Assembly (NCBI RefSeq): GCF_902833055.1
Contig: NZ_CADFEJ010000001.1
Span: 682,001 to 746,000 of the forward strand
Direction of reading: 5' to 3'
Length of the DNA stretch: 64,000 bases
Source of the DNA: Burkholderia territorii
GTDB taxonomy: Bacteria; Pseudomonadota; Gammaproteobacteria; Burkholderiales; Burkholderiaceae
The position numbers were made by a program, and so were the translations under genes. Positions 1-10,600 of the stretch are shown piece by piece; the stretch's first letter is position 1, and every line of letters starts with the position of its first letter. The notes under the pieces are model-generated. The model saw only the letters and a list, made by a program, of their open reading frames with translations, did no database searches and was not told where the DNA came from.

Positions 1-198
1 CTTTTAACCGGCGCGCTTGATACATTTTCTCCATGCCTGTCGTCCGGCACGCTCCCCGCGACAACCCTCTCGCAGCGGGACGCCCGGCCGCAATCACGAG
101 TTGCGGCGCCGGACACGCAGGCATGCAATGTCCCGCCTCCCGCGCGCCTACCCGGCTGCACGGGCCGGCGCCTGTTCTCCGTTTCCGTACCTCCCGTC

Positions 199-846
199 AT
201 GTCGTTCAGGCTTTATCTGTCGTTCCTCGCTGCGTCCGCCGTCCTCATCTACGCCCCCGGCCCCGTCAACCTCCTCACGATGAATCAGGCATTGCGCACC
301 GGCTGGCGCCGCGCGCTGCCGTGCGTATGGGGCGGCACGCTCGCCGTGCTGCTGCAACTCGCGCTCACCGCGCTGTGCCTGAATTCGCTGGTCCATCTCG
401 ACGAGCATGCGCTGACCGTGCTGCGCTGGGCCGGCGCCGCCTATCTCGTGTGGCTCGGGTGCAAGCAATGGCTCGGCCGCGCGCCCGTCGCCGCGCCCGC
501 CGCTTCTGCTCTACCCGGCAGCGCCGCACCCGACGACAGCGACAGCGGACGCGCGCTGTTCTGGCGCGGCGTCGCCACCTCCGGCCTGAATCCGAAGACG
601 CTGCTGTTCTTTCCGTCGTTCTTTCCGCAGTTCATCGTTCCGAGCGCCGACTGGAGCCTGAACGCGCAATTCCTGCTGCTCGCGACGTCCTTCGCGCTGC
701 TGTTCGCGGGCGGCGTCGCGTCGATGGCGCTCTTCTCGCACCGGCTGAGCCGTGCACTGCAACGTCCGGCGCGAATGCGCGCGATGAACCGCGTCACGGG
801 CGGCCTGCTGGTCGGGATGGGCGCGATCATGGTCGGCTGGAACTGA
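199..846 (+). CDS. LysE/RhtB family amino-acid exporter
   Basis: A 215-residue inner-membrane protein of the LysE/RhtB family, which exports amino acids or their derivatives by a proton-coupled mechanism. The sequence opens with a hydrophobic helix and the family signature GPVNLLTMNQALRTGW at about residues 21-36. A second signature, LNPKTLLFFPSFFPQF, lies near residue 130, and about six hydrophobic segments fit the usual length of 200-215. A Pro- and Ala-rich cytoplasmic loop (about residues 95-115) separates the two halves. No strong ribosome binding site precedes the ATG. It stands alone, 123 bases before the potassium channel gene, and the substrate cannot be read from sequence. Confidence 0.88.
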   Translation: MSFRLYLSFLAASAVLIYAPGPVNLLTMNQALRTGWRRALPCVWGGTLAVLLQLALTALCLNSLVHLDEHALTVLRWAGAAYLVWLGCKQWLGRAPVAAPAASALPGSAAPDDSDSGRALFWRGVATSGLNPKTLLFFPSFFPQFIVPSADWSLNAQFLLLATSFALLFAGGVASMALFSHRLSRALQRPARMRAMNRVTGGLLVGMGAIMVGWN

Positions 847-969
847 GCGCGAGCAGTCGCGCGCACGGGTTTGCGGGCCGCCCGCGCCCCCTCGAAAAAG
901 CAGCCGATCGCCGAATGCTTTAGGGTAGCGGCGGGTTCGTCGGACATGCCCGGCTCACCGGGCAATTGC

Positions 970-2145
970 ATGAAGCACGTCACTACCCGCCTGCGGCGCC
1001 TGTTCGCGCCGATCGGCCTGCACTGGTATCTCGCTCTCCTCCTCGCACTCGATGCATTGATGGTGCTGCGTCCCGTCGTCGCGCACGCGAAGCTCGGCAT
1101 GCATCACGCGTGGCTCACCGATGCGCTGAACCTCGTCGATAACGCCGGCCTCGTCGTGCTGCCGCAGGTGGTCGTCGCGACCGGCCTCGCGACGATGGCC
1201 ATCGGCATCGTGCTGCGTGCCCGCGTCGCGTGGGTGCTGTCGATCCTGCTGCTGGTCGCCGCCGCCGCGATCAGCATCCTGGGCGGCTACCGCAGCAACG
1301 CCGTGTTCGTGTACACGGCCGTCCTCGCCGTCACGCTGATCTACTACTGGCGCCATTTCGACCGCGCGAGCGTTGCCGCGAGCAGCCTGTTCGCGCTGCT
1401 CAGCATCGTGTCGCTGCTGATCTACGCGACCTTCGGCGTGCTGTATCTCGGCGACGAATTCACGCCGCCGGTCCACGACCTCGCCACGGCCGTCTACTTC
1501 TCGATCGTGTCGATGTCGACGGTCGGCTACGGCGACATCGTTCCGCACGCGCCCACCGCGCGCCTGTTCACCGCGTCGGTGATCGTGCTCGGCATCACGG
1601 TGTTCGCGACGTCGATCAGCGCGGTCGTCGGGCCCGTGATCGGCGGCAACCTGAAACGGATCGTCAAGGGAGGCATTTCGAACGTGATCCGCAAGCATCA
1701 TTTCCTGATCGTCGGCGCGACGCCGGTCGCGCATGCCGTGCACGACGGGCTGCGCAAGCGCGGCTACGCCGTGACCGTGATCGTACCGGCCGGCGTCGAG
1801 CACAACTATCCGGGCGCGACCGACCTGATCGTCGGCGACGCCACCGACCACGCGGTGCTGGAAAGCGCCGGCGCGGCCACGGCCCGCGCGGTGCTCGCGC
1901 TGCGCTCCGACGATGCCGAGAATGCGTTCATCATCCTCGCGATCCGCGAGATCGCGTCAACGGTGCGAACCGTCGCGCTCGTGAATCAGCAACGCAACCT
2001 CGAGCGGCTGCGGCTGCTGAAGCCGGACATGGTGTTCTCGCCGCAGCAGCTCGCGGGCGAACTGCTCGCCAGCACGCTCAACGACGAGCCCGTCGACAAG
2101 TCGGTGATCTCGCATCTGCTGTTCGGCACCGACGCCCCCGCGTGA
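970..2145 (+). CDS. Voltage-gated K+ channel-like protein with TrkA-N (RCK) domain
   Basis: A 391-residue Kch-like ion channel. Several membrane helices occupy residues 15-165. The pore helix and selectivity filter TVGYGD lie at residues 184-189, followed by the last transmembrane helix. A cytoplasmic TrkA-N/RCK Rossmann domain starts near residue 243 (FLIVGATPVAHAV). The Rossmann loop is GATPVA rather than classical GxGxxG, so nucleotide binding is uncertain. Family knowledge: such channels conduct K+ gated by ligand or voltage. An upstream in-frame ATG at 946 would add eight residues; I chose 970 because the protein becomes recognisable there. The next gene starts 37 bases downstream. Confidence 0.88.
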   Translation: MKHVTTRLRRLFAPIGLHWYLALLLALDALMVLRPVVAHAKLGMHHAWLTDALNLVDNAGLVVLPQVVVATGLATMAIGIVLRARVAWVLSILLLVAAAAISILGGYRSNAVFVYTAVLAVTLIYYWRHFDRASVAASSLFALLSIVSLLIYATFGVLYLGDEFTPPVHDLATAVYFSIVSMSTVGYGDIVPHAPTARLFTASVIVLGITVFATSISAVVGPVIGGNLKRIVKGGISNVIRKHHFLIVGATPVAHAVHDGLRKRGYAVTVIVPAGVEHNYPGATDLIVGDATDHAVLESAGAATARAVLALRSDDAENAFIILAIREIASTVRTVALVNQQRNLERLRLLKPDMVFSPQQLAGELLASTLNDEPVDKSVISHLLFGTDAPA

Positions 2146-2182
2146 CCCGTGCCGGCCGGCGTGCGGCCGGTACAATCGCGCG

Positions 2183-2614
2183 ATGTCCGAATTGCTTGCT
2201 TACGGCGGCCTGTTCGCCGTGTCGATGGTCGCCGCGACGCTGCTGCCGCTCCAGTCCGAAGCCGTGCTCGCCGGCCTGCTGCTCGCGGGACGCGAGCCCG
2301 TGTGGGTGCTGGTGCTGGTCGCGAGCGTCGGCAACGTGGCGGGCTCGATAATCAACTGGGCGCTCGGCCGCGGCATCGAGCACTTCCGCGAGCGCCGCTG
2401 GTTCCCCGTCAAGCCGGCCGCGCTCGCGCGCGCCGAACGCTGGTATGCACGCTACGGCCGCTGGTCGCTGCTGTTGAGCTGGGCACCGGTGATCGGCGAT
2501 CCGCTGACGATGATCGCCGGCGTGCTGCGCGAGCCGCTGCCGACCTTCGTCGCGATCGTGACGATCGCGAAGGTCGGGCGGTATCTGGCCGTCGCGTGGC
2601 TCGTGTTGCACTGA
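2183..2614 (+). CDS. YqaA/DedA-like small membrane protein
   Basis: A 143-residue membrane protein of the YqaA branch of the SNARE-associated/DedA superfamily. Hydrophobic segments lie at about residues 5-30, 38-58, 93-115 and 122-142. The conserved stretches are [13 protein letters not shown], the [15 protein letters not shown] loop with its Gly and Asn residues, and [20 protein letters not shown], which matches the DedA re-entrant region. Family members are implicated in membrane homeostasis and lipid scrambling, but YqaA itself has no firm function. It is only 37 bases downstream of the K+ channel and could be cotranscribed with it. Confidence 0.8.
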   Translation: MSELLAYGGLFAVSMVAATLLPLQSEAVLAGLLLAGREPVWVLVLVASVGNVAGSIINWALGRGIEHFRERRWFPVKPAALARAERWYARYGRWSLLLSWAPVIGDPLTMIAGVLREPLPTFVAIVTIAKVGRYLAVAWLVLH

Positions 2615-2744
2615 CACTGCCCCTGCGCGGGCAAATTTGCGCGCCGGGGCTTTTCCCCTAAAGAATTCGCCGAAGCTGCCGTATTCCTTACAGTATGCGG
2701 TGGCGCGTGCGTTCCGCCTCTCTCCCTCCCCACTCAGGATTGCC

Positions 2745-4727
2745 ATGAGATTGACCCAATTGGGCCGGGCGAGCGTCGGCGCGCGCCTGGCCGCGCTGGC
2801 GTGTGTGCTGGTCGCGCTGCTGTTTACCGTCTTCGCGTGGGCGCTTGCCCATTTCGCCGGCCGGCAACTCGCCGACGAAGCGCATGCGCGCATCGCCGAC
2901 AAGGAACAGTCGATCCGCGCGATGGTCGAGATGTTCGACAAGGCGCTGTCCGCCGAAGCCACCCGCTCGATGGCGCTGTTCGCGAGTTTCCTGCCCGCCG
3001 ATTTCGCGCTCGATCCTGCCCGCACCGTCGACATCGGCGGTGTCGCCGCGCCGACACTGTCGGCGGGCGGCCAGGCGCTCGACCTCGATTACGCGATTCC
3101 CGACCAGTTCCTGAAGAAAAGCGGCGCAATCGCGACGATCTTCGCGCGCGACGGCGACGATTTCGTGCGCATCACCACGTCGCTGAAGAAGCAGGACGGC
3201 ACGCGCGCGGTCGGCACGCGCCTCGATCGTGCGGGGCCCGCCTATGCGCCGCTCGTGGCCGGACGCAGCTATACGGGCCTCGCGAAACTGTTCGGCCGGC
3301 CGTACATCACGCAGTACAAGCCGGTCACCGACGCGACGGGCCGCGTGATCGGCGCGCTGTTCGTCGGCCTGGACGTCGGAGCCGAGCTGCAAGTCGTGCA
3401 GGACGGCATCCGCGCGCTGAAGATCGGCGAAAACGGCTATTACTTCGTGCTCGATGCGTCGTCGGGCACATCGCGCGGCACCTTCGTCGTCCATCCCGAC
3501 GCGTCGGGCCAGCGCGCGGACGACGCGCGCGCGCCGTACACGCAGATGCTCGCCGCCGGCGAGGGCAGGCTCGCGTACACGTCGGCCGATCCGGCCGCAC
3601 ACGACACCGGGCCGACCGCGAAGTTCGTATCGTTCACGACGATTCCGCAATGGCAGTGGCTGGTCGGCGGCATCGCGCTCGACGACGAACTGCTCGCGGG
3701 CATGCGTACCGTCCGCAACCGTTTCCTGATGATCGCGGCCGCGCTCGTCGCGGCGTTCGCGGCGTTGTTCATCGTCGTCGTGCGACGCGTGGTGAGCCGG
3801 CCGCTCGATGCGGCGGCGCGTGCATCGGAACGCTTCGCGGCCGGCGATCTCAGCGTGCGCATCCGCGACGGCGCCGCCGCGCGCGATGCGACGGGCAACG
3901 ATGAAATCGGCCGGCTCGTGCAGGCGGTCGACGGAATCGGCGACGGCCTCGCGCGGATCGTCGCGCAGGTGCGCAGCAGCGCGTCCGACATCGCGCGCGG
4001 CACGGTCGGCATCGCGGCCGGCAGCGGCGACATCGCCGCGCGGATCGCGACGCAGGCGAGCAGCGTCGAACAGACGGCAGCGAGCATGGAGCAGATCACG
4101 GCCGCCGTGCAGCAGAACGCCGAACACGCGGCGCAGGCCAACGCGCTGGTCGCCGACGCGTCGGCCGCCGCGACCGACGGCGACACGGCCGTGCAACGCG
4201 TGGTCGCGACGATGGACGACATCGGCCGCGCGACGCGCCGGATCGCCGAAATCACCGGCACGATCGAAGGCATCGCGTTCCAGACCAATATCCTGGCGCT
4301 GAACGCAGCCGTCGAGGCCGCGCGCGCGGGCGAGCACGGCAAGGGCTTCGCGGTGGTCGCGGCCGAAGTGCGCGCGCTCGCGCAACGCAGCGCGGCGGCG
4401 GTCAAGGAAATCGACGCACTGAGCGCCGAATCGTCGACGACCGTCGAACAGGGCTACCGGATCGCGGATGCCGCGCGCGGCACGATGCGCGACATCGTCC
4501 AGCGCGTCGACCAGGTCAGCACGCTGATCGGCGAGATCAGCGCCGCGTCGCGCGAGCAGTCGACCGGCATCGAACAGGTGAACCAGGCCATCACGCAGAT
4601 CGGCGAGGCGACGCAGCAGAACGCGACGCTGATCTCGGATGCCGAACGCGCGGCCGTCGCGTTGCGCGATCAGGCCGCGCAATTGTCGGAAGCGGTCAGC
4701 GTGTTCCGGCTGGCCCGCGACGCGTGA
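2745..4727 (+). CDS. Methyl-accepting chemotaxis protein with periplasmic Cache domain
   Basis: A 660-residue chemoreceptor. TM1 is at about residues 12-36. A periplasmic Cache-type sensor (about 37-320) ends with [10 protein letters not shown] and [15 protein letters not shown], typical of single-Cache chemoreceptors. TM2 is at about 328-348, followed by a HAMP domain and a methyl-accepting signalling domain. The invariant hairpin tip ([20 protein letters not shown]) lies near residues 511-530. The C-terminus lacks a CheR/CheB-tethering pentapeptide. I chose ATG 2745 over an in-frame ATG 36 codons upstream because the first membrane helix then has a normal short cytoplasmic leader. Ligand unknown. 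It ends 46 bases before the convergent acyl-CoA synthetase. Confidence 0.92.
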   Translation: MRLTQLGRASVGARLAALACVLVALLFTVFAWALAHFAGRQLADEAHARIADKEQSIRAMVEMFDKALSAEATRSMALFASFLPADFALDPARTVDIGGVAAPTLSAGGQALDLDYAIPDQFLKKSGAIATIFARDGDDFVRITTSLKKQDGTRAVGTRLDRAGPAYAPLVAGRSYTGLAKLFGRPYITQYKPVTDATGRVIGALFVGLDVGAELQVVQDGIRALKIGENGYYFVLDASSGTSRGTFVVHPDASGQRADDARAPYTQMLAAGEGRLAYTSADPAAHDTGPTAKFVSFTTIPQWQWLVGGIALDDELLAGMRTVRNRFLMIAAALVAAFAALFIVVVRRVVSRPLDAAARASERFAAGDLSVRIRDGAAARDATGNDEIGRLVQAVDGIGDGLARIVAQVRSSASDIARGTVGIAAGSGDIAARIATQASSVEQTAASMEQITAAVQQNAEHAAQANALVADASAAATDGDTAVQRVVATMDDIGRATRRIAEITGTIEGIAFQTNILALNAAVEAARAGEHGKGFAVVAAEVRALAQRSAAAVKEIDALSAESSTTVEQGYRIADAARGTMRDIVQRVDQVSTLIGEISAASREQSTGIEQVNQAITQIGEATQQNATLISDAERAAVALRDQAAQLSEAVSVFRLARDA

Positions 4728-4745
4728 CGCATGACGCCTGACGAA

Positions 4746-4767
4746 CGACCGGGCAACCGCCCGGTCG
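4746..4767. terminator. Terminator-like hairpin between convergent genes
   Basis: A perfect 9-bp inverted repeat (CGACCGGGC / GCCCGGTCG) with the 4-nt loop AACC lies between the stop codons of the chemoreceptor (+) and the acyl-CoA synthetase (-). No clear T-tract follows on either strand, so it could be a bidirectional transcript-end structure without classical intrinsic termination. Confidence 0.5.
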
Positions 4768-4773
4768 CGTCGC

Positions 4774-6426
4774 TTACTTCTTGTCTCCCGCCAGGTCGAT
4801 CGCCTTGTCCGAGCCGACCGCATTGCGCAACTGGAATTTCTGGATCTTGCCGGTCGACGTCTTCGGCAGCTCGCCGAAGCGCACGACCTTCGGCACCTTG
4901 AAACCCGCGAGCAACTGCCGGCAGTGCGCGACGATCTCCTCCTCGGTCGCGCTCATTCCGTTGCGCAACTCGACGAACGCACACGGCACCTCGCCCCATT
5001 TCGGGTCGGGCATCGCGACCACCGCGGCAACCTCGACGGCCGGATGCCGGTACAGCGCATCCTCGACCTCGATGCTCGAGATGTTCTCGCCGCCGGAAAT
5101 GATGATGTCCTTGCGTCGATCCTTGATGCGGATATAGCCGTCCGGCGTCAGCACGCCGAGATCGCCCGTGTGGAACCAGCCGCCGTGGAATGCCTCGTCC
5201 GTCGCGTGCGGGTTCTTCAGGTAGCCCTTCATGCAGATGTTGCCGCGGAACATGATCTCGCCGAGCGTCTCGCCGTCGGCCGGCACCGGTGCCATCGTGT
5301 CCGGGTCGAGCACCGTCGCGCCCGCTTCGAGGTGATAGCGCACGCCCTGGCGCGCATTGAGCCGCGCGCGCTCGTCGTCGGGCAGCGCGTCCCAGTGCGC
5401 CTGCTTCGCGCAGACGGTCGCCGGGCCGTAGACCTCGGTCAATCCGTACACGTGCAGCAGGTCGAAGCCGATCTCCTTCATCTTCGCGATCACGGCCGGC
5501 GCGGGCGCGGCACCGGCAACCATCGCGTGCACCGTGTGATCGATGCCCGCGCGGAGCTCGGCCGGCGCATTCGCGATCGCGCTCTGCACGATCGGCGCGC
5601 CGCAGTAATGGGTGACGCGTTCGCGGCGGATCAGGTCGAACACCGTCTTCGCGTCGAACTTGCGCAGGCACACGTTCACGCCCGCGCGCGCCGCGACGGC
5701 CCACGGGAAGCACCAGCCGTTGCAGTGGAACATCGGCAGCGTCCACAGATACACCGCATGCTTCGGCATGTCCCATTCGAGGATGTTGCTGATCGCCGCG
5801 AGATACGCGCCGCGATGGTGATAGACGACGCCCTTCGGGTCGCCGGTCGTGCCGGACGTGTAGTTCAGCGCGATCGCCTCCCACTCGTCGGCGGGCAGCG
5901 TCCATGCGTAGTCCGGGTCGCCGCCCGCGACGAACGCCTCGTAGTCGATCGCGCCGGCAAAGCGCGCGGGGTCGGCCGGCATCGCGTCGGCGACGCTGAC
6001 GATCTTCAGGCCCGGCACTTCGAGCGCCGCGCGATGCGCGAGCTCCGCATATTCGGTATCGACGATCAGCACCTTCGCTTCGCCGTGACGCAGCATGAAC
6101 AGCACCGACGCAATGTCGAGCCGCGTGTTGATCGTGTTGAGCACGGCGCCGGCCATCGGCACGCCGAAGTGCGCCTCGACCATCGCCGGGATGTTCGGCA
6201 GCAGCGCCGCGACCGTCTCGCCGCGGCCGACGCCGGCTCGCGCGAGCGCGCTGGCGAGCTGCTTCGCGCGCGTGTAGGTCTCACCCCACGTGCGCCGCAC
6301 GTCGCCGTGCACGATCGCGAGACGCGCGCCGTAGACTTCGGCCGCGCGGACCAGAAAGTCGATCGGCGTGAGCGGCACGTAGTTGGCGTCGCGGCGGCCG
6401 AGTCCGGCCTCGAACATCTGCGTCAT
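4774..6426 (-). CDS. Acyl-CoA synthetase (AMP-forming)
   Basis: A 550-residue ANL-superfamily ligase that activates a carboxylic acid through an acyl-adenylate and transfers it to CoA. The P-loop-like motif TSGTTGDPKG lies near residue 190, the A5 region contains GLTEVYGPA, and the hinge is GYIRIKDRRKDIIISGGENI. The C-terminal lysine motif is KTSTGKIQKF. Length and motif spacing fit medium/long-chain or methylmercaptopropionate-type (DmdB-like) ligases; substrate cannot be assigned. ATG 6426 follows a purine-rich GGGAGACAGG ribosome site. The gene is divergent from a Crp/Fnr regulator 154 bases away, which plausibly controls it. Confidence 0.9.
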   Translation of the reverse strand: MTQMFEAGLGRRDANYVPLTPIDFLVRAAEVYGARLAIVHGDVRRTWGETYTRAKQLASALARAGVGRGETVAALLPNIPAMVEAHFGVPMAGAVLNTINTRLDIASVLFMLRHGEAKVLIVDTEYAELAHRAALEVPGLKIVSVADAMPADPARFAGAIDYEAFVAGGDPDYAWTLPADEWEAIALNYTSGTTGDPKGVVYHHRGAYLAAISNILEWDMPKHAVYLWTLPMFHCNGWCFPWAVAARAGVNVCLRKFDAKTVFDLIRRERVTHYCGAPIVQSAIANAPAELRAGIDHTVHAMVAGAAPAPAVIAKMKEIGFDLLHVYGLTEVYGPATVCAKQAHWDALPDDERARLNARQGVRYHLEAGATVLDPDTMAPVPADGETLGEIMFRGNICMKGYLKNPHATDEAFHGGWFHTGDLGVLTPDGYIRIKDRRKDIIISGGENISSIEVEDALYRHPAVEVAAVVAMPDPKWGEVPCAFVELRNGMSATEEEIVAHCRQLLAGFKVPKVVRFGELPKTSTGKIQKFQLRNAVGSDKAIDLAGDKK

Positions 6427-6553
6427 GATCCTGTCTCCCGTTTTCTGTCGACCGGCGCGCGCGTCGGTCTCGTATCCGGCCGGCGTGCATGCACCTCGAC
6501 CGGTTTTGATGTGGTTCAATTGCCGATAGCCTAACGGGCGCTATTGTGAGCCG

Positions 6554-6573
6554 TCTGTCATCGAAACGACAGA
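6554..6573. promoter_or_regulatory. Inverted repeat, candidate Crp/Fnr-family operator
   Basis: The inverted repeat TCTGTC-N8-GACAGA ends eight bases before the ATG of the Crp/Fnr-type regulator and lies in the shared divergent region. Spacing and dyad symmetry suit a dimeric HTH protein and suggest autorepression. The link to this regulator is inference from position. Confidence 0.45.
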
Positions 6574-6580
6574 GTGCCCG

Positions 6581-7390
6581 ATGAACGCTGCGCGTTATCC
6601 CTATCCTCGCAAACCCGCATCCATGCACGACCACTCCGTTGCGCCGCCCGACGCGGCCGCCATGCCGGACCACACGCCGCCCGCCCCGCCGCTCGAGCCG
6701 GGCCCGTTGCCCGCGCTGTCCGTGCTGTTCGGCCAGTGCGCGTGGTTCCGCGCGCTGGCGCCGGAACACCAGGCGCTCGTGCTCGCGCAGTCCCGCGCCG
6801 AAACGCACGAAGCCGGCGACGTGATCGCGCGGCGGCTCGCGCCGTCCGAATACTGGATCGGCGTGCATCGCGGCTTGCTGAAGCTGGCGATCTTCAACGC
6901 GTCGGGGCGCGGCTGCACGTTTTCCGGCGTGCCGTCGGGCGGCTGGTTCGGCGAAGGCAGCGTGATCAAGCGCGAGTTGCGCAAGTACGAGGTCGTCGCC
7001 GTCCAGCGCTCGATCGTGCTGTTCGTCCCGGTCGACACGTTCCATGCGCTGCTCGACACGAGCCTGCCGTTCACGCGCTTCGTGATCCATCAATTGAACA
7101 ACCGGATGGGCGAGTTCATCGCGTCGATCCAGAACAGCCGGCTGCTGGATGTCGACGCGCGCGTCGCGCAGGCGCTCGCGCAGTTGTTCAACCCCGCGCT
7201 GTACCCGGACACCTGCCCGTCGCTCGCGATTTCGCAGGAGGAACTGGGGATGCTCGTCGGCGTGTCGCGGCAGCGGATCAACCAGGCGTTGCAGCAGCTC
7301 GAGAAGCTCGGCGTGCTGCGGCTCGCGTACAACCAGATCGAGGTCGTCGATCTCGCGGCGCTCGCGCGGGTCGGGATCGAGCAGATCTGA
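6581..7390 (+). CDS. Crp/Fnr family transcriptional regulator
   Basis: A 269-residue regulator. A Pro/Ala-rich N-terminal extension of about 45 residues precedes a cyclic-nucleotide-binding-like beta-barrel (about 50-165), a dimerisation helix (FTRFVIHQLNNRMGEFI) and a C-terminal winged helix (SQEELGMLVGVSRQRINQAL). No Fnr-type Cys cluster is present, and the cAMP phosphate-binding RxS signature of CRP is not evident, so the effector is unknown. Internal ATG codons at 6623 and 6662 are alternative starts because no ribosome site marks 6581. It is divergent from the acyl-CoA synthetase, suggesting control of acid activation. Confidence 0.87.
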   Translation: MNAARYPYPRKPASMHDHSVAPPDAAAMPDHTPPAPPLEPGPLPALSVLFGQCAWFRALAPEHQALVLAQSRAETHEAGDVIARRLAPSEYWIGVHRGLLKLAIFNASGRGCTFSGVPSGGWFGEGSVIKRELRKYEVVAVQRSIVLFVPVDTFHALLDTSLPFTRFVIHQLNNRMGEFIASIQNSRLLDVDARVAQALAQLFNPALYPDTCPSLAISQEELGMLVGVSRQRINQALQQLEKLGVLRLAYNQIEVVDLAALARVGIEQI

Positions 7391-7512
7391 ACGGCGTACG
7401 ATGAGCGGAACCCGTCGCCGATACGGCATGCGCCGCGCGGTGCTTCAACGGTTTCCGGGTGCCGGCGCCCGCGCCTTTCATCCGACGAAACGCCCTTTCG
7501 CTGCCGCACCCC

Positions 7513-7570
7513 AAACTGACAATTCCGCCAGTTTCGCGTCAGTGACCCGTTCCGCCGCGACGCCTATCAT
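7513..7570 (+). promoter_or_regulatory. Promoter region of the RND operon with overlapping inverted repeats
   Basis: Two overlapping dyads are visible: AAACTG (7513-7518) with CAGTTT (7529-7534), and ACTGAC (7515-7520) with GTCAGT (7538-7543). The second overlaps a possible -35 (AGTGAC, 7541-7546), followed 18 bases later by a good -10 (TATCAT, 7565-7570). This sits 49 bases before the RND pump start. It is a likely binding site for the response regulator encoded at the end of the same operon. Confidence 0.45.
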
Positions 7571-7618
7571 TCGGGTTCCCTTTACCGCCGCCTGAGCACC
7601 GCCCGTCCCGCTGCCTCC

Positions 7619-10600
7619 ATGTGGATCGTCAATCTCGCGCTCAGGCGCCCCTACACGTTCATCGTGATGGCCATCATGATCGTGCTGGCCACCCCGCTTG
7701 CGCTGATGCGCACGCCAGTCGACGTCCTGCCGGCGGTCAACATTCCCGTCATCAGCGTGATCTGGAATTACACCGGCTTCTCCGCGAAGGAGATGACCAA
7801 CCGGATCACGGCCGTCCATGAGCGGATCCTGACGACGACCGTCAACAACATCCAGCACATCGAGTCGACGTCGCTGCCCGGCATCGCGGTCGTGAAGGTG
7901 TTCCTGCAGCCCGGCGCGAACGTGCAGACCGCGATCGCGCAGACGGTTTCGTCCGCGCAGGCGATCGTGCGGCAGATGCCGCAGGGCGCGACGCCGCCGC
8001 TCGTGATCACCTATTCCGCGTCGAGCATCCCGGTGATCCAGCTCGGACTGTCCAGCAAGACGCTCAGCGAACAGTCGCTCGCCGACATCGCGCTGAACTT
8101 CCTGCGCCCGCAACTGATCACGATCCCGGGCGCGCAGATCCCGTTCCCGTATGGCGGCCGCACGCGCGTGGTCGCGATCGACCTCGATCCGCAGGCGCTG
8201 CTCGCGAAAGGCCTCACGCCCGCCGACATCGTGAACGCGGTCAACGCGCAGAATCTCGTGCTGCCGACCGGCACCGCGAAGATGGGCCAGACCGAATACC
8301 GGATCGACACGAACGCGTCGGCCGACACGGTCGCCGACATCAGCGGGCTGCCGGTCCAGACGGTCAATGGCGCGACGACCTACCTGCGCGAAGTCGCGTC
8401 GGTGCGCGACGGCTTCGCGCCGCAGACCAACGTGGTGCGCCAGAACGGCCAACGCGGCGTGCTGATGTCGATCCTGAAGACCGGCGACGCGTCGACGCTG
8501 AAGGTCGTGTCGGACCTGAAAGCGCTGCTGCCGAAGGTGATCCCGACGCTGCCCGAAGGCCTCACGATCACGCCGCTGTTCGACCAGTCGGTGTTCGTCA
8601 ACGCCGCCGTGCAGGGTGTGATCCACGAGGCGCTGATCGCGGCCGTGCTGACGGCGATGATGATCCTGCTGTTCCTCGGCAACTGGCGCAGCACGCTGAT
8701 CATCGCGATCTCGATTCCGTTGTCGATCTTCACGTCGCTGATCGCGCTCGCCGCGCTCGGCGAGACCATCAACATCATGACGCTCGGCGGCCTCGCGCTC
8801 GCGGTGGGGATCCTGGTCGACGACGCGACCGTCACGATCGAGAACATCGAGCGGCACCTGCATCTCGGTACCAATCTGCACGATGCGATTCTCGAAGGCG
8901 CGGGCGAGATCGCGGTGCCCGCGTTCGTGTCGACGCTGTGCATCTGCATCGTGTTCGTGCCGATGTTCTTCCTGACGGGCGTCGCGCGGTTCCTGTTCGT
9001 GCCGCTCGCCGAAGCCGTCGTGTTCGCGATGCTCGCGTCCTACGTGCTGTCGCGCACGCTCGTGCCGACGCTCGCGATGCTGCTGTTCCGCCCGCAGCAA
9101 GCGAGCACCGGCCCCGACCCGTCGACGTCGCGTTTCGCGCGCCTGCATCACGCGTTCAACGCCGCATTCGAGCGGCTGCGCGCGTGGTACATCGTGCTGC
9201 TCAGCATCCTGCTGGTGCGCCGCCGCTTCTACGCGACGTGCTTCCTCGGCTTCTGCGTGCTGTCGACCGGGCTCGTGTTCGTGCTCGGCCGCGACTTCTT
9301 CCCGAATGCCGACTCCGGCAACATCCGGCTGCACATGCGCGCGCCGACCGGCTACCGGATCGAGGAGACCGCCCGCCTCGCCGACCAGGTCGAGCGCGTG
9401 ATCCGCGAAGCCGTTCCGCCCGACGAGCTCGGCGCGATCGTCGACAACCTCGGGCTGCCGGTGAGCGGCATCAACCTGTCGTACAGCAACAGCGGCACGA
9501 TCGGCACGCTCGACGGCGAACTGATGATCGCGCTGAAGCCGGGCCACCGCTCGACCCAGCACTACGTGCAGACGCTGCGCACGCTGCTGCCGCAGCGCTT
9601 CCCCGGCGTCGAGTTCTTCTTCCAGCCGTCGGACATCATCACGCAGATCCTCAACTTCGGCCAGCCCGCCGCGATCGACGTGCAGGTGCTCGGCAACGAT
9701 CTCGCGAGTAACATGGCTATCGCGAGCAGCCTGATGAAGAAGATCAGGCAAATCCCCGGCACCGTCGACGTGCACGTACTGCAGCGCAACGACGAACCGA
9801 CCCTGGTGGCCGACATGGACCGTACGCGCATGCAGCAGCTCAGCCTTTCCGCGCAGAACGTCGCGCAGAACATGCTGATCTCGCTGTCCGGCAGTTCCCA
9901 GACGACCCCGTCGTTCTGGATCAATCCGCGCACCGGTGTCCAGTACCCGCTGCAGATCCAGACCCCGCAATACAACATCGCGTCGATCGACGACCTGCTC
10001 GGCACGCCGATTTCCGCGAGCGGGCGCACGGGCATGCCGCTGCAGCTGCTCGGCAACCTCGTGCGGATCCGTCCGGTCTCGAACCCGGCCGTGATCACGC
10101 ATTACAACATCCGCCCGGCGATCGACCTGTACGTGAGCGTCGAGGGCCGCGACCTCGGCTCGGTCGCGGGCGCGATCGACCGGGTCGTGTCCGACGCGCG
10201 CGCGACGCTGCCGCGCGGCACCGACCTCACGGTGCGCGGCCAGGTCGAGACGATGCGCACGTCGTACATCGGTCTCGGCGCGGGCGTCGCGATGGCGATC
10301 GTGCTCGTCTACCTGCTGATCGTCGTGAACTTCCAGTCGTGGCTCGATCCGCTGATCATCATCAGCGCGATGCCGGCCGCGCTCGCCGGCATCGCGTGGA
10401 TGCTGTTCATCACCGGCACGCACCTGAGCGTGCCCGCGCTGACGGGCGCGATCATGACGGTCGGCGTCGCGACCGCGAACAGCATCCTGGTCGTCTCGTT
10501 CGCGCGCCAACGCCTCGCCGCGGGTGCGCCGCCGCTCACCGCCGCGCTGGAGGCCGGCGCGACGCGCATCCGCCCGGTGCTGATGACGGCGCTCGCGATG

